Assembly: GCF_900102965.1 (NCBI RefSeq)
Contig: NZ_FNGM01000021.1
Location: 1-64,000, forward strand
Reading direction: 5' to 3'
From: Paenibacillus jilunlii
Lineage (GTDB): Bacteria > Bacillota > Bacilli > Paenibacillales > Paenibacillaceae
Length of the DNA stretch: 64,000 bases
Shown here: piece after piece, positions 42,571-51,293 of the stretch
How the letters are laid out: each line of letters starts with the position of its first letter
Position numbering within the stretch: the stretch's first letter is position 1
Translations under genes and position numbers: made by a program
Notes under the pieces: generated by a model
What the model was told of the DNA's origin: nothing
Databases searched by the model: none
What the model saw: the letters and a program-made list of their open reading frames with translations, nothing else

Positions 42571-45500
42571 ATGCCTGCAAATTTTGAGTTCTTGCTAGGG
42601 CAACCGGAATATAAGTTATTTGCTAACGCCTGTATCGAAGCGGAGAGAGTGCTTGCCACCTCTCCGGCGATGGCAGCGGTGGGCAGCCGTAAGGCTTTTG
42701 AGCTTGCAGTGAAATGGGTATACGCTGCCGATAACACCATCACTATGCCCTATAAGGACAATTTGCAGGCACTCATTCATGAACCTACCTTCAAATTCGC
42801 AATGGAGAACCAGACTTGGGGGAAGCTGCCTTATATTATTAAGCTGGGGAACCTTGCGGTACATACAGACAAAGCGATTAGCTCCAGTGATGCTGTTTTG
42901 TCGCTTGCTGCATTATTTGAATTCATCCAGTGGCTTGATTATTGCTATGGTGTGAATTATGAAGAACGCCATTTCGCAGAGGATAATATCCCTGTAGAGA
43001 AGGTAGTTCTGGATGAAGCCCGTATCAAGGAGAAAGACAGCTTAATTGAGCAAAAGGAATCTGAAATCGAAGCGCTGCGCGCCCAGATCGCGGCAATGAG
43101 TGACCGGCTTACTGCCGACAAAGAACAGCACCAGGAAGAGCGTCACTTTACGCCGGAGGATATCTCGGAGTTCCGCACGCGCAAGAAATATATAGATGTT
43201 GATTTGAAGCTGCTGGGCTGGACACTCGGGGATGATGTGAGAGAAGAAGTCGAATTGTACGGGATGCCCAATGATGAGGGGAAAGGGTATGCCGACTACG
43301 TGCTGTACGGTAAGGACGGCTTGCCTCTGGCGATCATTGAAGCCAAACGCACCTCCAAAGATCCGAAGGCAGGTACCCATCAGGCCAAGCTGTATGCGGA
43401 TTGCCTGGAGCGAATGACCGGCAGAAGGCCTATGATGTTTACATCCAACGGCTTCGAAACCAATCTCTGGGATGACGTTACCTCTCCGCAGCGCAAGGTC
43501 AGCGGCGTATTCTCCAAGTCGGATCTGCAGAAGCTGATGAATCGGCGGAATGAACGCAAAGTTCTGGATGAGGTGGTCATTGACGATAACATCACAGACC
43601 GCTACTACCAGAAGGAAGCCATACGTGCAGTTTGCGATAATATTATGACGGGTCATAGACGTTCCTTGCTGGTTATGGCGACGGGTACCGGGAAGACCAG
43701 AACCGCCTCCAGTCTAACCGATGTGTTATCCCGAGGGGGATATGTGACTAACATCCTCTTTCTGGCTGACCGAAAGGCTTTGGTCAAACAGGCAAAGGAC
43801 GACTTCAAGAACTACCTGCCGGATATGTCTCTCTGCAATCTGCTCAGCAATAAGGATGACAAGACGGCCCGTATTGTGTTCTCCACCTATCCTACGATGC
43901 TAAATGCCATTGACAGGGCCAAGAGTGATGACGGTAAGCGGCTCTTCACACCCGCCCACTTTGACTTGATTATCGTGGATGAAGCGCACCGGAGTATCTT
44001 TAAGAAATTCCGCGCCATATTTGAGTATTTTGACGGCTATGTGGTAGGGCTGACCGCAACCCCGAAGACGGAAGTGGACCGCAATACGTATGACTTTTTC
44101 GAGATGGAGAGCGGCGTGCCTACCTATGCCTATCCCTATGAGACGGCTGTAGAGATGGACCGTGTGCTGGTGCCTTATCATAATATTGAAGTGACAACGA
44201 AAGTTCTGGAACAAGGCATCACCTATGATACGCTCTCTGCAGATGACAAGGCGCGCTATGAGGAGGATTTTACAGAGGAAGATGGCGAAATGCCTGAATT
44301 CATCCCTTCTCCGGCCATTAATGATTTCATTTTTAATCAGGCCACAGTGGATCAGGTGCTTGAGGATCTAATGACCCAGGGCATCAAGGTATCAGGCGGA
44401 GACCGGCTGGGCAAAACGATTATATTCGCTCAGAATAAAAATCACGCTCAATATATCGTGGAACGATTCAACAAGCTGTATCCTCAATATAAGGGGGATT
44501 TTTCCAAGCGGATTGTATCCGAGGATGATTATACACAAAGCCTGATTGATGACTTCAAGCTTGCGAACAAAAGTCCTTATATCGCTGTTTCAGTAGATAT
44601 GCTGGATACAGGGATAGATGTGCCGGAAATCGTCAATCTGGTGTTCTTCAAGCGGATTCGCTCCAAAACTAAGTTTTGGCAGATGATCGGCCGCGGGACA
44701 AGACTTTGTAAGGACCTGTTTGGAGAAGGAGAGGACAAGACTCATTTTGTCATTTTTGATTATCTGGGCAACTTCGAATTTTTCCGTCAACACAAGGAGG
44801 GATTGCAGGGGAATGAAGCCTACAGCTTGTCCGAAGTGATCTTTGCGAAGCGTGTACGGTTAATCCAGCACTTGCAGCAGGCTGTGTTTATAGATGAACC
44901 CTATCAATCCATTCGTACAGACCTGATTGAGATCGTAATCGGGCAAATTCAAGCACTCAATACGGAATTGGTATCGGTGAAGATGCAGCTGCAATACATA
45001 GAGAAGTATAAACATCAAGCTGCATTTGTCTGCCTGCTGGAGCAGGACCAGTCTAATCTAATTAAATATGTTGCCCCCATTGTTTACACGGATGATGCAG
45101 ACGAGCATGCCAAACGGTTTGATAATTTGATGTACGGCTTAATGCTTGCCCAGGCAGAGGAAGCGCCACAATACAAAAAATCGAAGAAACAACTGATCGA
45201 TGTAGCAACAACTCTTTTACAGCGTGCAACTATACCGCAGGTGAGAGACAAGCTGACGCTAATCCAGACGATAGGGACGGAAGAGTTCTGGGACAGCGCT
45301 AATCTGCTGGATTTTGAAAAGGTACGTCAGGAGTTGCGTGGTCTGATTAAATTTATCGTGGATGAGGGAGGTAAGAATCCGATCTATACCAACCTTGCCG
45401 ATGAGGTTCTTGAAGTTCACGAAGGGAAAGCTATGTATGAGGCCTATACTTTCGAGGATTATAAGCTTAAGGTCAACCGCTATATCGAGAAAAACCGGGA

Positions 45501-45918
45501 CAATCTGGTAATCCACAAACTCCGCAATAATATTCCGTTAACGGCGCTGGACTATGAAGCCTTGGAGAAGATTTTTACAGGCGAGTTGGGCACAGCAGAG
45601 GATTATGAGCGGGAATTCAAGGATACTCCATTCGGGCTGCTGGTCCGCAAAATTGCTAAGCTGGAGTATGAGGCGGCAACGGCTGCATTCTCGGAATTCA
45701 TTAATGACCAGTCGCTGAGTCAGGGGCAGATCGTATTTGTAAAAAAGGTTATTGATTACATTGTGCAGAATGGTTATATGGACAACGTAACCGAACTGAC
45801 TAAGCCGCCTTTTGACAAGCCTCAGAGCTTTGTTAAGCTTTTCGATAGAACGAAGCAGAGAAGACTTGTAGAGGCGGTTACGCAGATTAAAGAGAATGCG
45901 GTTAAGATTATCGGGTGA
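42571..45918 (+). CDS. hsdR: Type I restriction-modification system, endonuclease/translocase subunit
   Basis: 1115 residues from ATG 42571, eight bases after GAGGTG; a GTG at 42562 is possible. An N-terminal DUF4145-like domain and coiled coil (about 5-200) precede the nuclease domain, with DYVLYGKDGLPLAIIEAKR supplying Asp and Glu-x-Lys (about 250-265). The helicase motor has MATGTGKTRT near 370, DEAHRS near 470 and VGLTATPKTEVD, then GRGTRLCKDLF (motif VI). It cuts unmodified DNA after ATP-driven translocation. The genes hsdM, hsdS and hsdR all appear intact. Confidence 0.95.
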   Translation: MPANFEFLLGQPEYKLFANACIEAERVLATSPAMAAVGSRKAFELAVKWVYAADNTITMPYKDNLQALIHEPTFKFAMENQTWGKLPYIIKLGNLAVHTDKAISSSDAVLSLAALFEFIQWLDYCYGVNYEERHFAEDNIPVEKVVLDEARIKEKDSLIEQKESEIEALRAQIAAMSDRLTADKEQHQEERHFTPEDISEFRTRKKYIDVDLKLLGWTLGDDVREEVELYGMPNDEGKGYADYVLYGKDGLPLAIIEAKRTSKDPKAGTHQAKLYADCLERMTGRRPMMFTSNGFETNLWDDVTSPQRKVSGVFSKSDLQKLMNRRNERKVLDEVVIDDNITDRYYQKEAIRAVCDNIMTGHRRSLLVMATGTGKTRTASSLTDVLSRGGYVTNILFLADRKALVKQAKDDFKNYLPDMSLCNLLSNKDDKTARIVFSTYPTMLNAIDRAKSDDGKRLFTPAHFDLIIVDEAHRSIFKKFRAIFEYFDGYVVGLTATPKTEVDRNTYDFFEMESGVPTYAYPYETAVEMDRVLVPYHNIEVTTKVLEQGITYDTLSADDKARYEEDFTEEDGEMPEFIPSPAINDFIFNQATVDQVLEDLMTQGIKVSGGDRLGKTIIFAQNKNHAQYIVERFNKLYPQYKGDFSKRIVSEDDYTQSLIDDFKLANKSPYIAVSVDMLDTGIDVPEIVNLVFFKRIRSKTKFWQMIGRGTRLCKDLFGEGEDKTHFVIFDYLGNFEFFRQHKEGLQGNEAYSLSEVIFAKRVRLIQHLQQAVFIDEPYQSIRTDLIEIVIGQIQALNTELVSVKMQLQYIEKYKHQAAFVCLLEQDQSNLIKYVAPIVYTDDADEHAKRFDNLMYGLMLAQAEEAPQYKKSKKQLIDVATTLLQRATIPQVRDKLTLIQTIGTEEFWDSANLLDFEKVRQELRGLIKFIVDEGGKNPIYTNLADEVLEVHEGKAMYEAYTFEDYKLKVNRYIEKNRDNLVIHKLRNNIPLTALDYEALEKIFTGELGTAEDYEREFKDTPFGLLVRKIAKLEYEAATAAFSEFINDQSLSQGQIVFVKKVIDYIVQNGYMDNVTELTKPPFDKPQSFVKLFDRTKQRRLVEAVTQIKENAVKIIG

Positions 45919-45951
45919 ACATGAGGTAATAAAAAAGGGAAGGAGTGAGGT

Positions 45952-46211
45952 GTGGACTATCCCGAAATCCTGCGTAAAAAAGCCTTGTATGAGCAGGGCA
46001 AACATACACTATTATGAACTACCAGCTGCTGGCGAACGGTTTTTTACCCATCTCGATTGCGAAAGAAAGCAGACTGGATTATTTTAATACCTTGGAAGCC
46101 TACGCCGTACATCGCGATCTGGAGCCTTTTGCTGACATGATTGCCTCTTTGGAGGAGGAGCAATTGGATCGTTACTTGGGAATGATCGAAAGACAACGGG
46201 AGCAGCAGTAG
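45952..46211 (+). pseudogene. Fic-domain gene with active-site deletion and frameshift
   Basis: GTG 45952 has AAGGAGTGAG upstream and encodes DYPEILRKKALYEQGKH, the usual beginning of Fic proteins. The next readable part, MNYQLLANGFLPISIAKESR then LDYFNTLEAYAVHRDLEPFA, is the helix after the Fic active site and the C-terminal end. The whole centre, including the inhibitory helix and the HPFx(D/E)GNGR motif, is missing and the joint is off by one or two bases. The product could not AMPylate. It follows hsdR after 33 bp. Confidence 0.7.
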
Positions 46212-46254
46212 AAGTCTCGAGTATAGTAACTGCCCTGAACGAAGGGAGCTTAAA

Positions 46255-46695
46255 ATGTCCGGACACGTCATAAGGCTGATACCTGAAGATAACTATAAGC
46301 TAATTCCGGCTCCGCACATTATTCAGAATTTGAGAAGTCTTCTGGATGACTGTTCGATCTTTTGCGATATCCATGTATTTGATTCGGTACAGTTTATTGA
46401 TCAGGGCGGGAACTTCGAATATGTGGCCTGCCCTTTTTGTTCTGAAATACTGGATGTGGCATGGTGGCAGGAAGAAATGTCCAGGAGCTTCACACATAAT
46501 TTTGAAGACTTAAGTATACATATGCCTTGCTGCAATCTGAGAACTGATCTTAACCGTCTAAAATATCACCTTCCTGCAGGGTTCGCTAGGTTTACCATTG
46601 AAAGTAAAAGGAATGAAAAAGAATTAACTGATTTGATTCCAGAGATGGAAGGGCATCTAGGATTCAAGTTAAGGGTAGTAAAGGCTAGGTATTAG
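46255..46695 (+). CDS. Hypothetical protein with two Cys pairs
   Basis: 146 residues, GAAGGGAG six bases upstream. CPFCSEIL (about 60-67) and MPCCNLRTD (about 91-99) could together bind one metal ion. The rest is a mixed alpha/beta domain of unknown type (HLGFKLRVVKARY at the end). It precedes another unknown gene by 26 bp in the same direction, so the pair is probably co-transcribed, just beyond the restriction system. Not recognised; could be an immunity-type protein. Confidence 0.65.
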   Translation: MSGHVIRLIPEDNYKLIPAPHIIQNLRSLLDDCSIFCDIHVFDSVQFIDQGGNFEYVACPFCSEILDVAWWQEEMSRSFTHNFEDLSIHMPCCNLRTDLNRLKYHLPAGFARFTIESKRNEKELTDLIPEMEGHLGFKLRVVKARY

Positions 46696-46721
46696 AGAAT
46701 GTGAATTAAACGGAGGATATA

Positions 46722-47717
46722 ATGGGACAGAGGGCAAATCTGCTAATTGTAAGAAATCGATCTTATGAGCTGTATTATAGCCACTGGTGTGCGAATACAC
46801 TGCCACGGGACTTGTTCTGGGGTCCTGAATATGCCGTTGAATTTATTGAACTGCAAACAAGGGTAGATGAATCCGGGTGGCTTAATGATATATGGGCTGA
46901 AGGCGGTGCTGTCCTTGATCTGGACATTAAGAAATTATTGATTTTCGGCGGTGAAAATATACGGTTTGACATTCCGCTTCGAAATTTATATATACAGCTT
47001 ATGCAAAAGACGTGGGCTGGCTGGGAAATCGAGTGGGCTTATGGAGGCATTGCAGATTTAGCCTCTTATGTAGGCTACCCCAAGGAAAAGGTGTTAACCG
47101 TTGGTGATAGTGATTTAAAAGGTATCTGTTTAGCGCCTCCTGAAGAGAAAGACTGGGTTGAGACAGTGGCAAGTGTAAGATTCTCGGCAAATGAAATGCT
47201 GATATTCCCCTTAGGGGGAGGGGTCGAAGAGTATTTGCTTCACGGCCCTGAAATGGTCGATAAGATCGATAAAGCATATGGCTATCAAAAGCTTAATCTT
47301 AGCGAATGGAAGAAAGACTTTCCTCTGGGTGGCTTCCATCTTGATATTCCTCAAAAACGGTTAGAATTTTGGCATGCTGATGTGATTTCTGACTTATTCA
47401 GACAGCTTCAGAGTAAATGGCCTGGCTGGAATATTAATGAGAAGTTTAGTGATTATAATGCACAACTCCAGAGCACGCAAGGTCTGCTGGAGTTTCAGGC
47501 GGTCAACGAACAGCAACTACTGGAGGAACTAACCGTTCATCTGTTGAATGAATCATCGAACCCATTAAACGCGCTGTTATATTTAGCTGAGAAGCTGAGA
47601 GAAGAAGGCAAGGAAGTGGAAATAAGTCCACACGCTTTGTCATTTAATAATAAGCCCTTAACCAAGGAGTTAAAGGAAGAAATATTAGCTTTTGCACTAA
47701 AAGGTCTATCCTCTTAA
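46722..47717 (+). CDS. Hypothetical protein with an internal duplication
   Basis: 331 residues, CGGAGGA before ATG. The first 230 residues contain two related segments: LDIKKLLIFGGENI...LMQKTWAGWEIEW and LDIPQKRLEFWHADV...LQSKWPGWNINE, both a Leu-Asp-Ile strand, a helix and W-x-GW. The C-terminal 80 residues are helical. Such Trp-rich duplicated cytoplasmic proteins occur among toxin-immunity families, but no toxin gene is near and the role is unknown. It overlaps the convergent M56 remnant by four bases. Confidence 0.7.
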   Translation: MGQRANLLIVRNRSYELYYSHWCANTLPRDLFWGPEYAVEFIELQTRVDESGWLNDIWAEGGAVLDLDIKKLLIFGGENIRFDIPLRNLYIQLMQKTWAGWEIEWAYGGIADLASYVGYPKEKVLTVGDSDLKGICLAPPEEKDWVETVASVRFSANEMLIFPLGGGVEEYLLHGPEMVDKIDKAYGYQKLNLSEWKKDFPLGGFHLDIPQKRLEFWHADVISDLFRQLQSKWPGWNINEKFSDYNAQLQSTQGLLEFQAVNEQQLLEELTVHLLNESSNPLNALLYLAEKLREEGKEVEISPHALSFNNKPLTKELKEEILAFALKGLSS

Positions 47718-48895
47718 ACCGTTATGCGGATTGCATAATCGGCCACCCAGGGGCTGGATACGCCGATGCTGTAATTCCAATTCTCTCCCCGTCTGGCGGC
47801 TTGCTCTTGCTTGAATTGTTCCTTCATGGCTGGCGACATCATCTCATAGCGGGGCTGACCGTCACGGGAGACGAGGGCATCCGCCCAGACGGAAGCAAGC
47901 TTGTTGACCTGATCCACAGACCTCTCCATTTTCCCAGCCGGATTAGCCATAAATCCCACCATGAAGAGTAGCGATACGATGCTGGCTGCGGCGACCAAGC
48001 CGACCTTCGGCTGTTTATAGCTCAGCACATTTTTAATTCGGGCATGGATGCTGTTGTGGCCAAAGGCAAGCGGACTGCCGGACAGCACACGCCCTCTTTT
48101 CACGGAAAAAGCCAGCAGAGAGTGTGAATAACCGGCCTTCGCGCCATTGCCCAGTTTGCGGAGCACGCTTTCGTCGCAGGACATTTCCATATCCTTGCTC
48201 ATCAGCACAAAGGACATCCACATCAGCGGATTGAACCAGTGGACAACAAGCACCAGGAAGGCTAAAAGTTTGATTAGGTAATCCCGTCTGCGGATATGTG
48301 CCAGCTCTTGCTCAAGGACTATAAGTCAGCTCATTCTTCTTGATACCCACAGGGATCATGATTCTGGGCCGGATGAAGCCATATACAAAAGGGGTGGTGA
48401 TCCGGTCAGACTCAAACACATTTCCCTGCACCAGCGTCGCCGTCCGCACTTTATGAGTGATCTTGAGGTAGGAAATTATACTGCAGCCGAGCAGCAGAAC
48501 GATACCAACCAGCCAGACAATGGCGGCAAGCTCCAGCATGAATTGCATGGGATTTACGCTTGCGGCAGGAGTGGCCGCGGGCAGAGAAGCATTGACCGCT
48601 TGATTGATGACGTCCGCCCCAACGTTAACTGCCGGGTTGTGCATTGAACGATAACGCCGGGGACATATTCCATTGCTCCACTCCCCGTTAGGACGTTGGG
48701 TGCCAGAAAGCTTAGGAAACTGAAGCCGGAACTAAAGCTAAAAGGAAGTACCAGCCTTATAAGCACAACAGCCCATAATGTATAGGAGAAAATCTTAGGT
48801 ACTCTGCGCAAAAACAGGCGGACGATCATTACAGCAACGGCTACATAACTTGCAGTAATACTCATATTCAAAATGGCGGTGAACCACGCGGTCAT
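47714..48895 (-). pseudogene. BlaR1/M56-type sensor peptidase, frameshifted and mutated
   Basis: Three frames must be joined. From 48895: MTAWFTAILNMSITASYVAV and LWAVVLIRLVLPFSF; then about 48644-48312: LAAIVWLVGIVLLLGCSIIS and ITTPFVYGFIRPRIMIP; then to 47714: LVVHWFNPLMWMSFVLM, EMSCDESVLRKLG and YSHSLLAFSVKRG. Between the last two the frame reads LEQELAHIRRRDYL, where relatives have HELAH, so the first zinc-binding His is also lost. Breaks lie near 48650 and 48310. The gene is certainly inactive as a protease. It overlaps the truncated blaI-like gene by four bases. Confidence 0.85.
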
Positions 48896-49188
48896 TTTGT
48901 CGCCTCCTCAATAATGCGTTTAAGCTGCTCTGCTTCTTTGAAGGAGAGCTGGTGGTTCCCCGGGAAGGCAGTCAGAAATTTCAGCAATGAACCGTCAAAA
49001 GCCTTGTCGAGCAGGGCCTCGCTCTCATACCTCTGGGCCTCCTCGTGTTTGATCAGGGCAGATACGACGGCATTTTCATTCTGCAGAATCCCCCGTTCAC
49101 AAAGCTTTCTGAGCACGGTGTAGGTCGTGGATTTTTTCCAGCCCAACTTACCGTGGCACAGCTTCACCAGCTCGGTTGAATTTATAGG
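48892..49188 (-). pseudogene. BlaI/MecI-type repressor lacking its N-terminus
   Basis: The open part reads PINSTELVKLCHGKLGWKKST, then TYTVLRKLCERGILQNENAV and a helical dimerisation end. This is the recognition helix, wing and C-terminal domain of BlaI/MecI (normally about 120-130 residues). The first 30 or so residues are absent: an in-frame stop lies at 49189-49191, and the acetyltransferase's upstream region abuts. A GTG at 49167 could begin a 91-residue product without a full winged helix. It is coupled to the broken BlaR1 gene, so the whole sensor-repressor pair is decaying. Confidence 0.75.
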
Positions 49189-49220
49189 TTACATTATAAA
49201 AGTTATCAGGAGGGTGCAAC

Positions 49221-49826
49221 ATGAATCAGCAGGAACCATGGAAACGACTTGATGCAGAGTCCTCAGAGTTTCTGGATATCTCCATCCGGGAAATGACGGC
49301 TGAGGATCAGGGCCGCTGGACGGATATGGACGATTCTTTTATTGTAGATTCGGCTCTTGTCCTTTCATACATAGAGAATCAGTTCACATACACCGTAAAA
49401 GACATTCCAATCTATGAGAAAAGATACTCAGAAGAAACCTCTGAGCAGGCAGACGAAACAGAGGATTCTGAGTACATCAATAACCCCGATCAAGTGGTTT
49501 ATTTGGCTTTTGCGGAACAACAGGCGGTGGGGCGAATGGTATTGAAAAAGAATTGGAACCGTTATGCGCTTATTGACATGATCCAGGTGGACAAGCAATT
49601 CAGAAGGCATGGGATCGGCCGGCAACTGATGGAACAGGCCAAGCGCTGGGCGCTGGAACGGGAATTGCCTGGAATCATGCTGGAAACGCAGAACATCAAT
49701 GTGCAGGCATGCAGGTTCTATGAGCGCTGCGGATTTGTAATCGGCGGGTTTGATCAATATGTGTATAAAGGAATCCCTGCCGTCAGTGGAGAGGTTGCGG
49801 TGTACTGGTATCTGCTTTTCGAATAG
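49221..49826 (+). CDS. GNAT acetyltransferase, streptothricin acetyltransferase (SatA) type
   Basis: 201 residues, AGGAGGG seven bases upstream. The acetyl-CoA loop is VDKQFRRHGIGRQLM, preceded by VGRMVLKKNWNRYALIDMI and followed by LPGIMLETQNINVQACRFYE then RCGFVIGGFDQYVYKG; this whole block is the pattern of the Sat/YyaR family, which inactivates streptothricin by N-acetylation. An acidic insertion (SEETSEQADETEDSEY, about 73-90) is unusual. It starts beside the truncated blaI-like gene and ends just before the 51-bp repeat array. Confidence 0.85.
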   Translation: MNQQEPWKRLDAESSEFLDISIREMTAEDQGRWTDMDDSFIVDSALVLSYIENQFTYTVKDIPIYEKRYSEETSEQADETEDSEYINNPDQVVYLAFAEQQAVGRMVLKKNWNRYALIDMIQVDKQFRRHGIGRQLMEQAKRWALERELPGIMLETQNINVQACRFYERCGFVIGGFDQYVYKGIPAVSGEVAVYWYLLFE

Positions 49827-49927
49827 TGGGGGGAGCATCTAGATTCAGGGCAGTCAGACAGTGTGGCTGGAAAAGAGGGCAAATACAAAGAGCCGTGCGG
49901 CCAACACAGCTCTCGGAGCATAGCCGC

Positions 49928-50277
49928 AACGGCAAAAGTGCCGTTGTTGAAGCCGCCGGGGGCGGAATGCCCGGAAACAACGGCAAAAGTGCCGTTGTTG
50001 AGCCGCCGCCGGGCGGGATGCCTGGAAACAACGGCAGAAATGCCGTTGTTGAGCCGCCCCGGGGCGGGATGCCCGGAAACAACGGCAGAAATGCCGTTGT
50101 GGAGATGCCCCGGGGCAGTTTGCCTGGAAACAACGGCAGAAATGCCGTTGTTGAGCCGCCCCCGGGCGGGATGCCTGGAAACAACGGCAGAAATGCCGTT
50201 GTTAAAGCCCCCCGGGGCAGTTTGCCTGGAAACAACGGCAAAAGTGCCGTTGTTGAGCCGCCCCGGGGCGGCTCGCC
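49928..50277. repeat. Seven-unit tandem array of 51-bp double palindromes
   Basis: The marker CGGCA recurs at 49930, 49981, 50032, 50083, 50134, 50185 and 50236, an exact 51-bp period. Each unit has stem 1 (AACAACGGCA / TGCCGTTGTT, loop GAAA or AAAG) and a GC-rich palindrome (such as CGCCCCGGGGCG). In unit 4 the latter is TGCCCCGGGGCA, a change on both arms that keeps pairing; the last unit has the perfect palindrome 50255-50274. The array lies between the 3' ends of convergent genes. Long open frames cross it in several frames on both strands because the period is a multiple of three. It is not a CRISPR: there are no unique spacers. Confidence 0.9.
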
Positions 50278-50312
50278 GTTGCATTCCCCGGCGTTCGCTT
50301 GTTCGGGCCGCT

Positions 50313-51194
50313 CTACTTCGTCAGCTCAATGAACTTGCTGGCCGCAGTCGTCAGCGGCATGTTGCGCATGGTCATCATGCCCACCTGGGCAGGGGGGAGC
50401 TGTACGTCCAGTTGAATCTCGAAGAGGGAGCCCTCCTCCAGCTCCTTGGATACGAATTCCCGCGTCACGAAGGAGATGCCGAGTCCTTTGCGGGCAAACT
50501 CGATCAGCAGGCCCACGCTGCCTACCTCGAATTCCGGCTTCAGCTCGTAGCCGTACCCCCGGAACAAGTCCGTAATAGCCATACGTGCGCGGCTGCTGCG
50601 GGAGAAGAGGATGATGGGATATTGAAGCAGCTCTTCAATAGAGAGCACCTTCTGGTTCAGCCCGGCATAGTGGCTGCCCGCAATGAAGCAGTCCTGGAGC
50701 TGAAGCCCCTGCCGCACTTCTAGCTGGGGATCGGCGATCGGCATGCGCACCACGCCCAGATCAACGAGGCCTTCTTTTAAATAAGAGATGACTTCGGGTG
50801 TAGTCCCGTGGATCAGATGCAGGCGGATGCCGGGGTAGCGCTGGTGAAAGACTTCGATGAAGGGCAGCAGATAATGCTTGAACAGGGAATCACTGCCGCC
50901 AATCCGCAGCTCGCCGTTGTCGAGGTTTTTGAGTTCGGCCATCTTCTTCTCCGCCTGGGTGATGAGGATGTGCGACTGCTCAATATAAGAGTACAGGGTA
51001 GCCCCCTCAGGGGTCAGCACCACGCCTTTGGAGTTGCGGGTGAACAGGGTCAGGCCAAAGCTGTCCTCCAGCTGCTTGATGGCATGGCTGACGCTGGGCT
51101 GGGTAATATAGAGGGCTTTGGCGGCCTGGGTCAGGCTTCCAGTCTTCGCTGCCCAGTAAAAAACCTTATACAGTTCAAAATTGTTCATAGACAT
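50313..51194 (-). CDS. LysR family transcriptional regulator
   Basis: 293 residues, CAGGAG nine bases before the ATG. The N-terminal helix-turn-helix (about 3-62) reads YKVFYWAAKTGSLTQAAKAL then YITQPSVSHAIKQLEDSFGL. The effector domain (about 90-293) has the periplasmic-binding-protein fold. It is divergent from zwf across about 100 bp, the classical LysR layout, so control of the pentose phosphate genes or of itself is likely. Inducer unknown. Confidence 0.92.
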   Translation of the reverse strand: MSMNNFELYKVFYWAAKTGSLTQAAKALYITQPSVSHAIKQLEDSFGLTLFTRNSKGVVLTPEGATLYSYIEQSHILITQAEKKMAELKNLDNGELRIGGSDSLFKHYLLPFIEVFHQRYPGIRLHLIHGTTPEVISYLKEGLVDLGVVRMPIADPQLEVRQGLQLQDCFIAGSHYAGLNQKVLSIEELLQYPIILFSRSSRARMAITDLFRGYGYELKPEFEVGSVGLLIEFARKGLGISFVTREFVSKELEEGSLFEIQLDVQLPPAQVGMMTMRNMPLTTAASKFIELTK

Positions 51195-51293
51195 GGTCTA
51201 TAGCTCCTGTGAAATATATTAATTACTTGTATGGTTCGTATTTGTATTATAGTGTACTCAGGAAAGATAAACCAGAGCAGAAGGAGAATGGAG

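Noticed and set aside
49928..50277. CRISPR array
   Set aside because: Sequence between the stems is itself repeated, so there are no unique spacers, and no cas genes are in the window.
49754..50723. Long open frames across the 51-bp array on both strands, giving 17-residue repeat proteins
   Set aside because: The period is a multiple of three and the unit is nearly stop-free, so several frames are open at once. No frame has a good start and binding site, and differences between units keep palindromes rather than codons.
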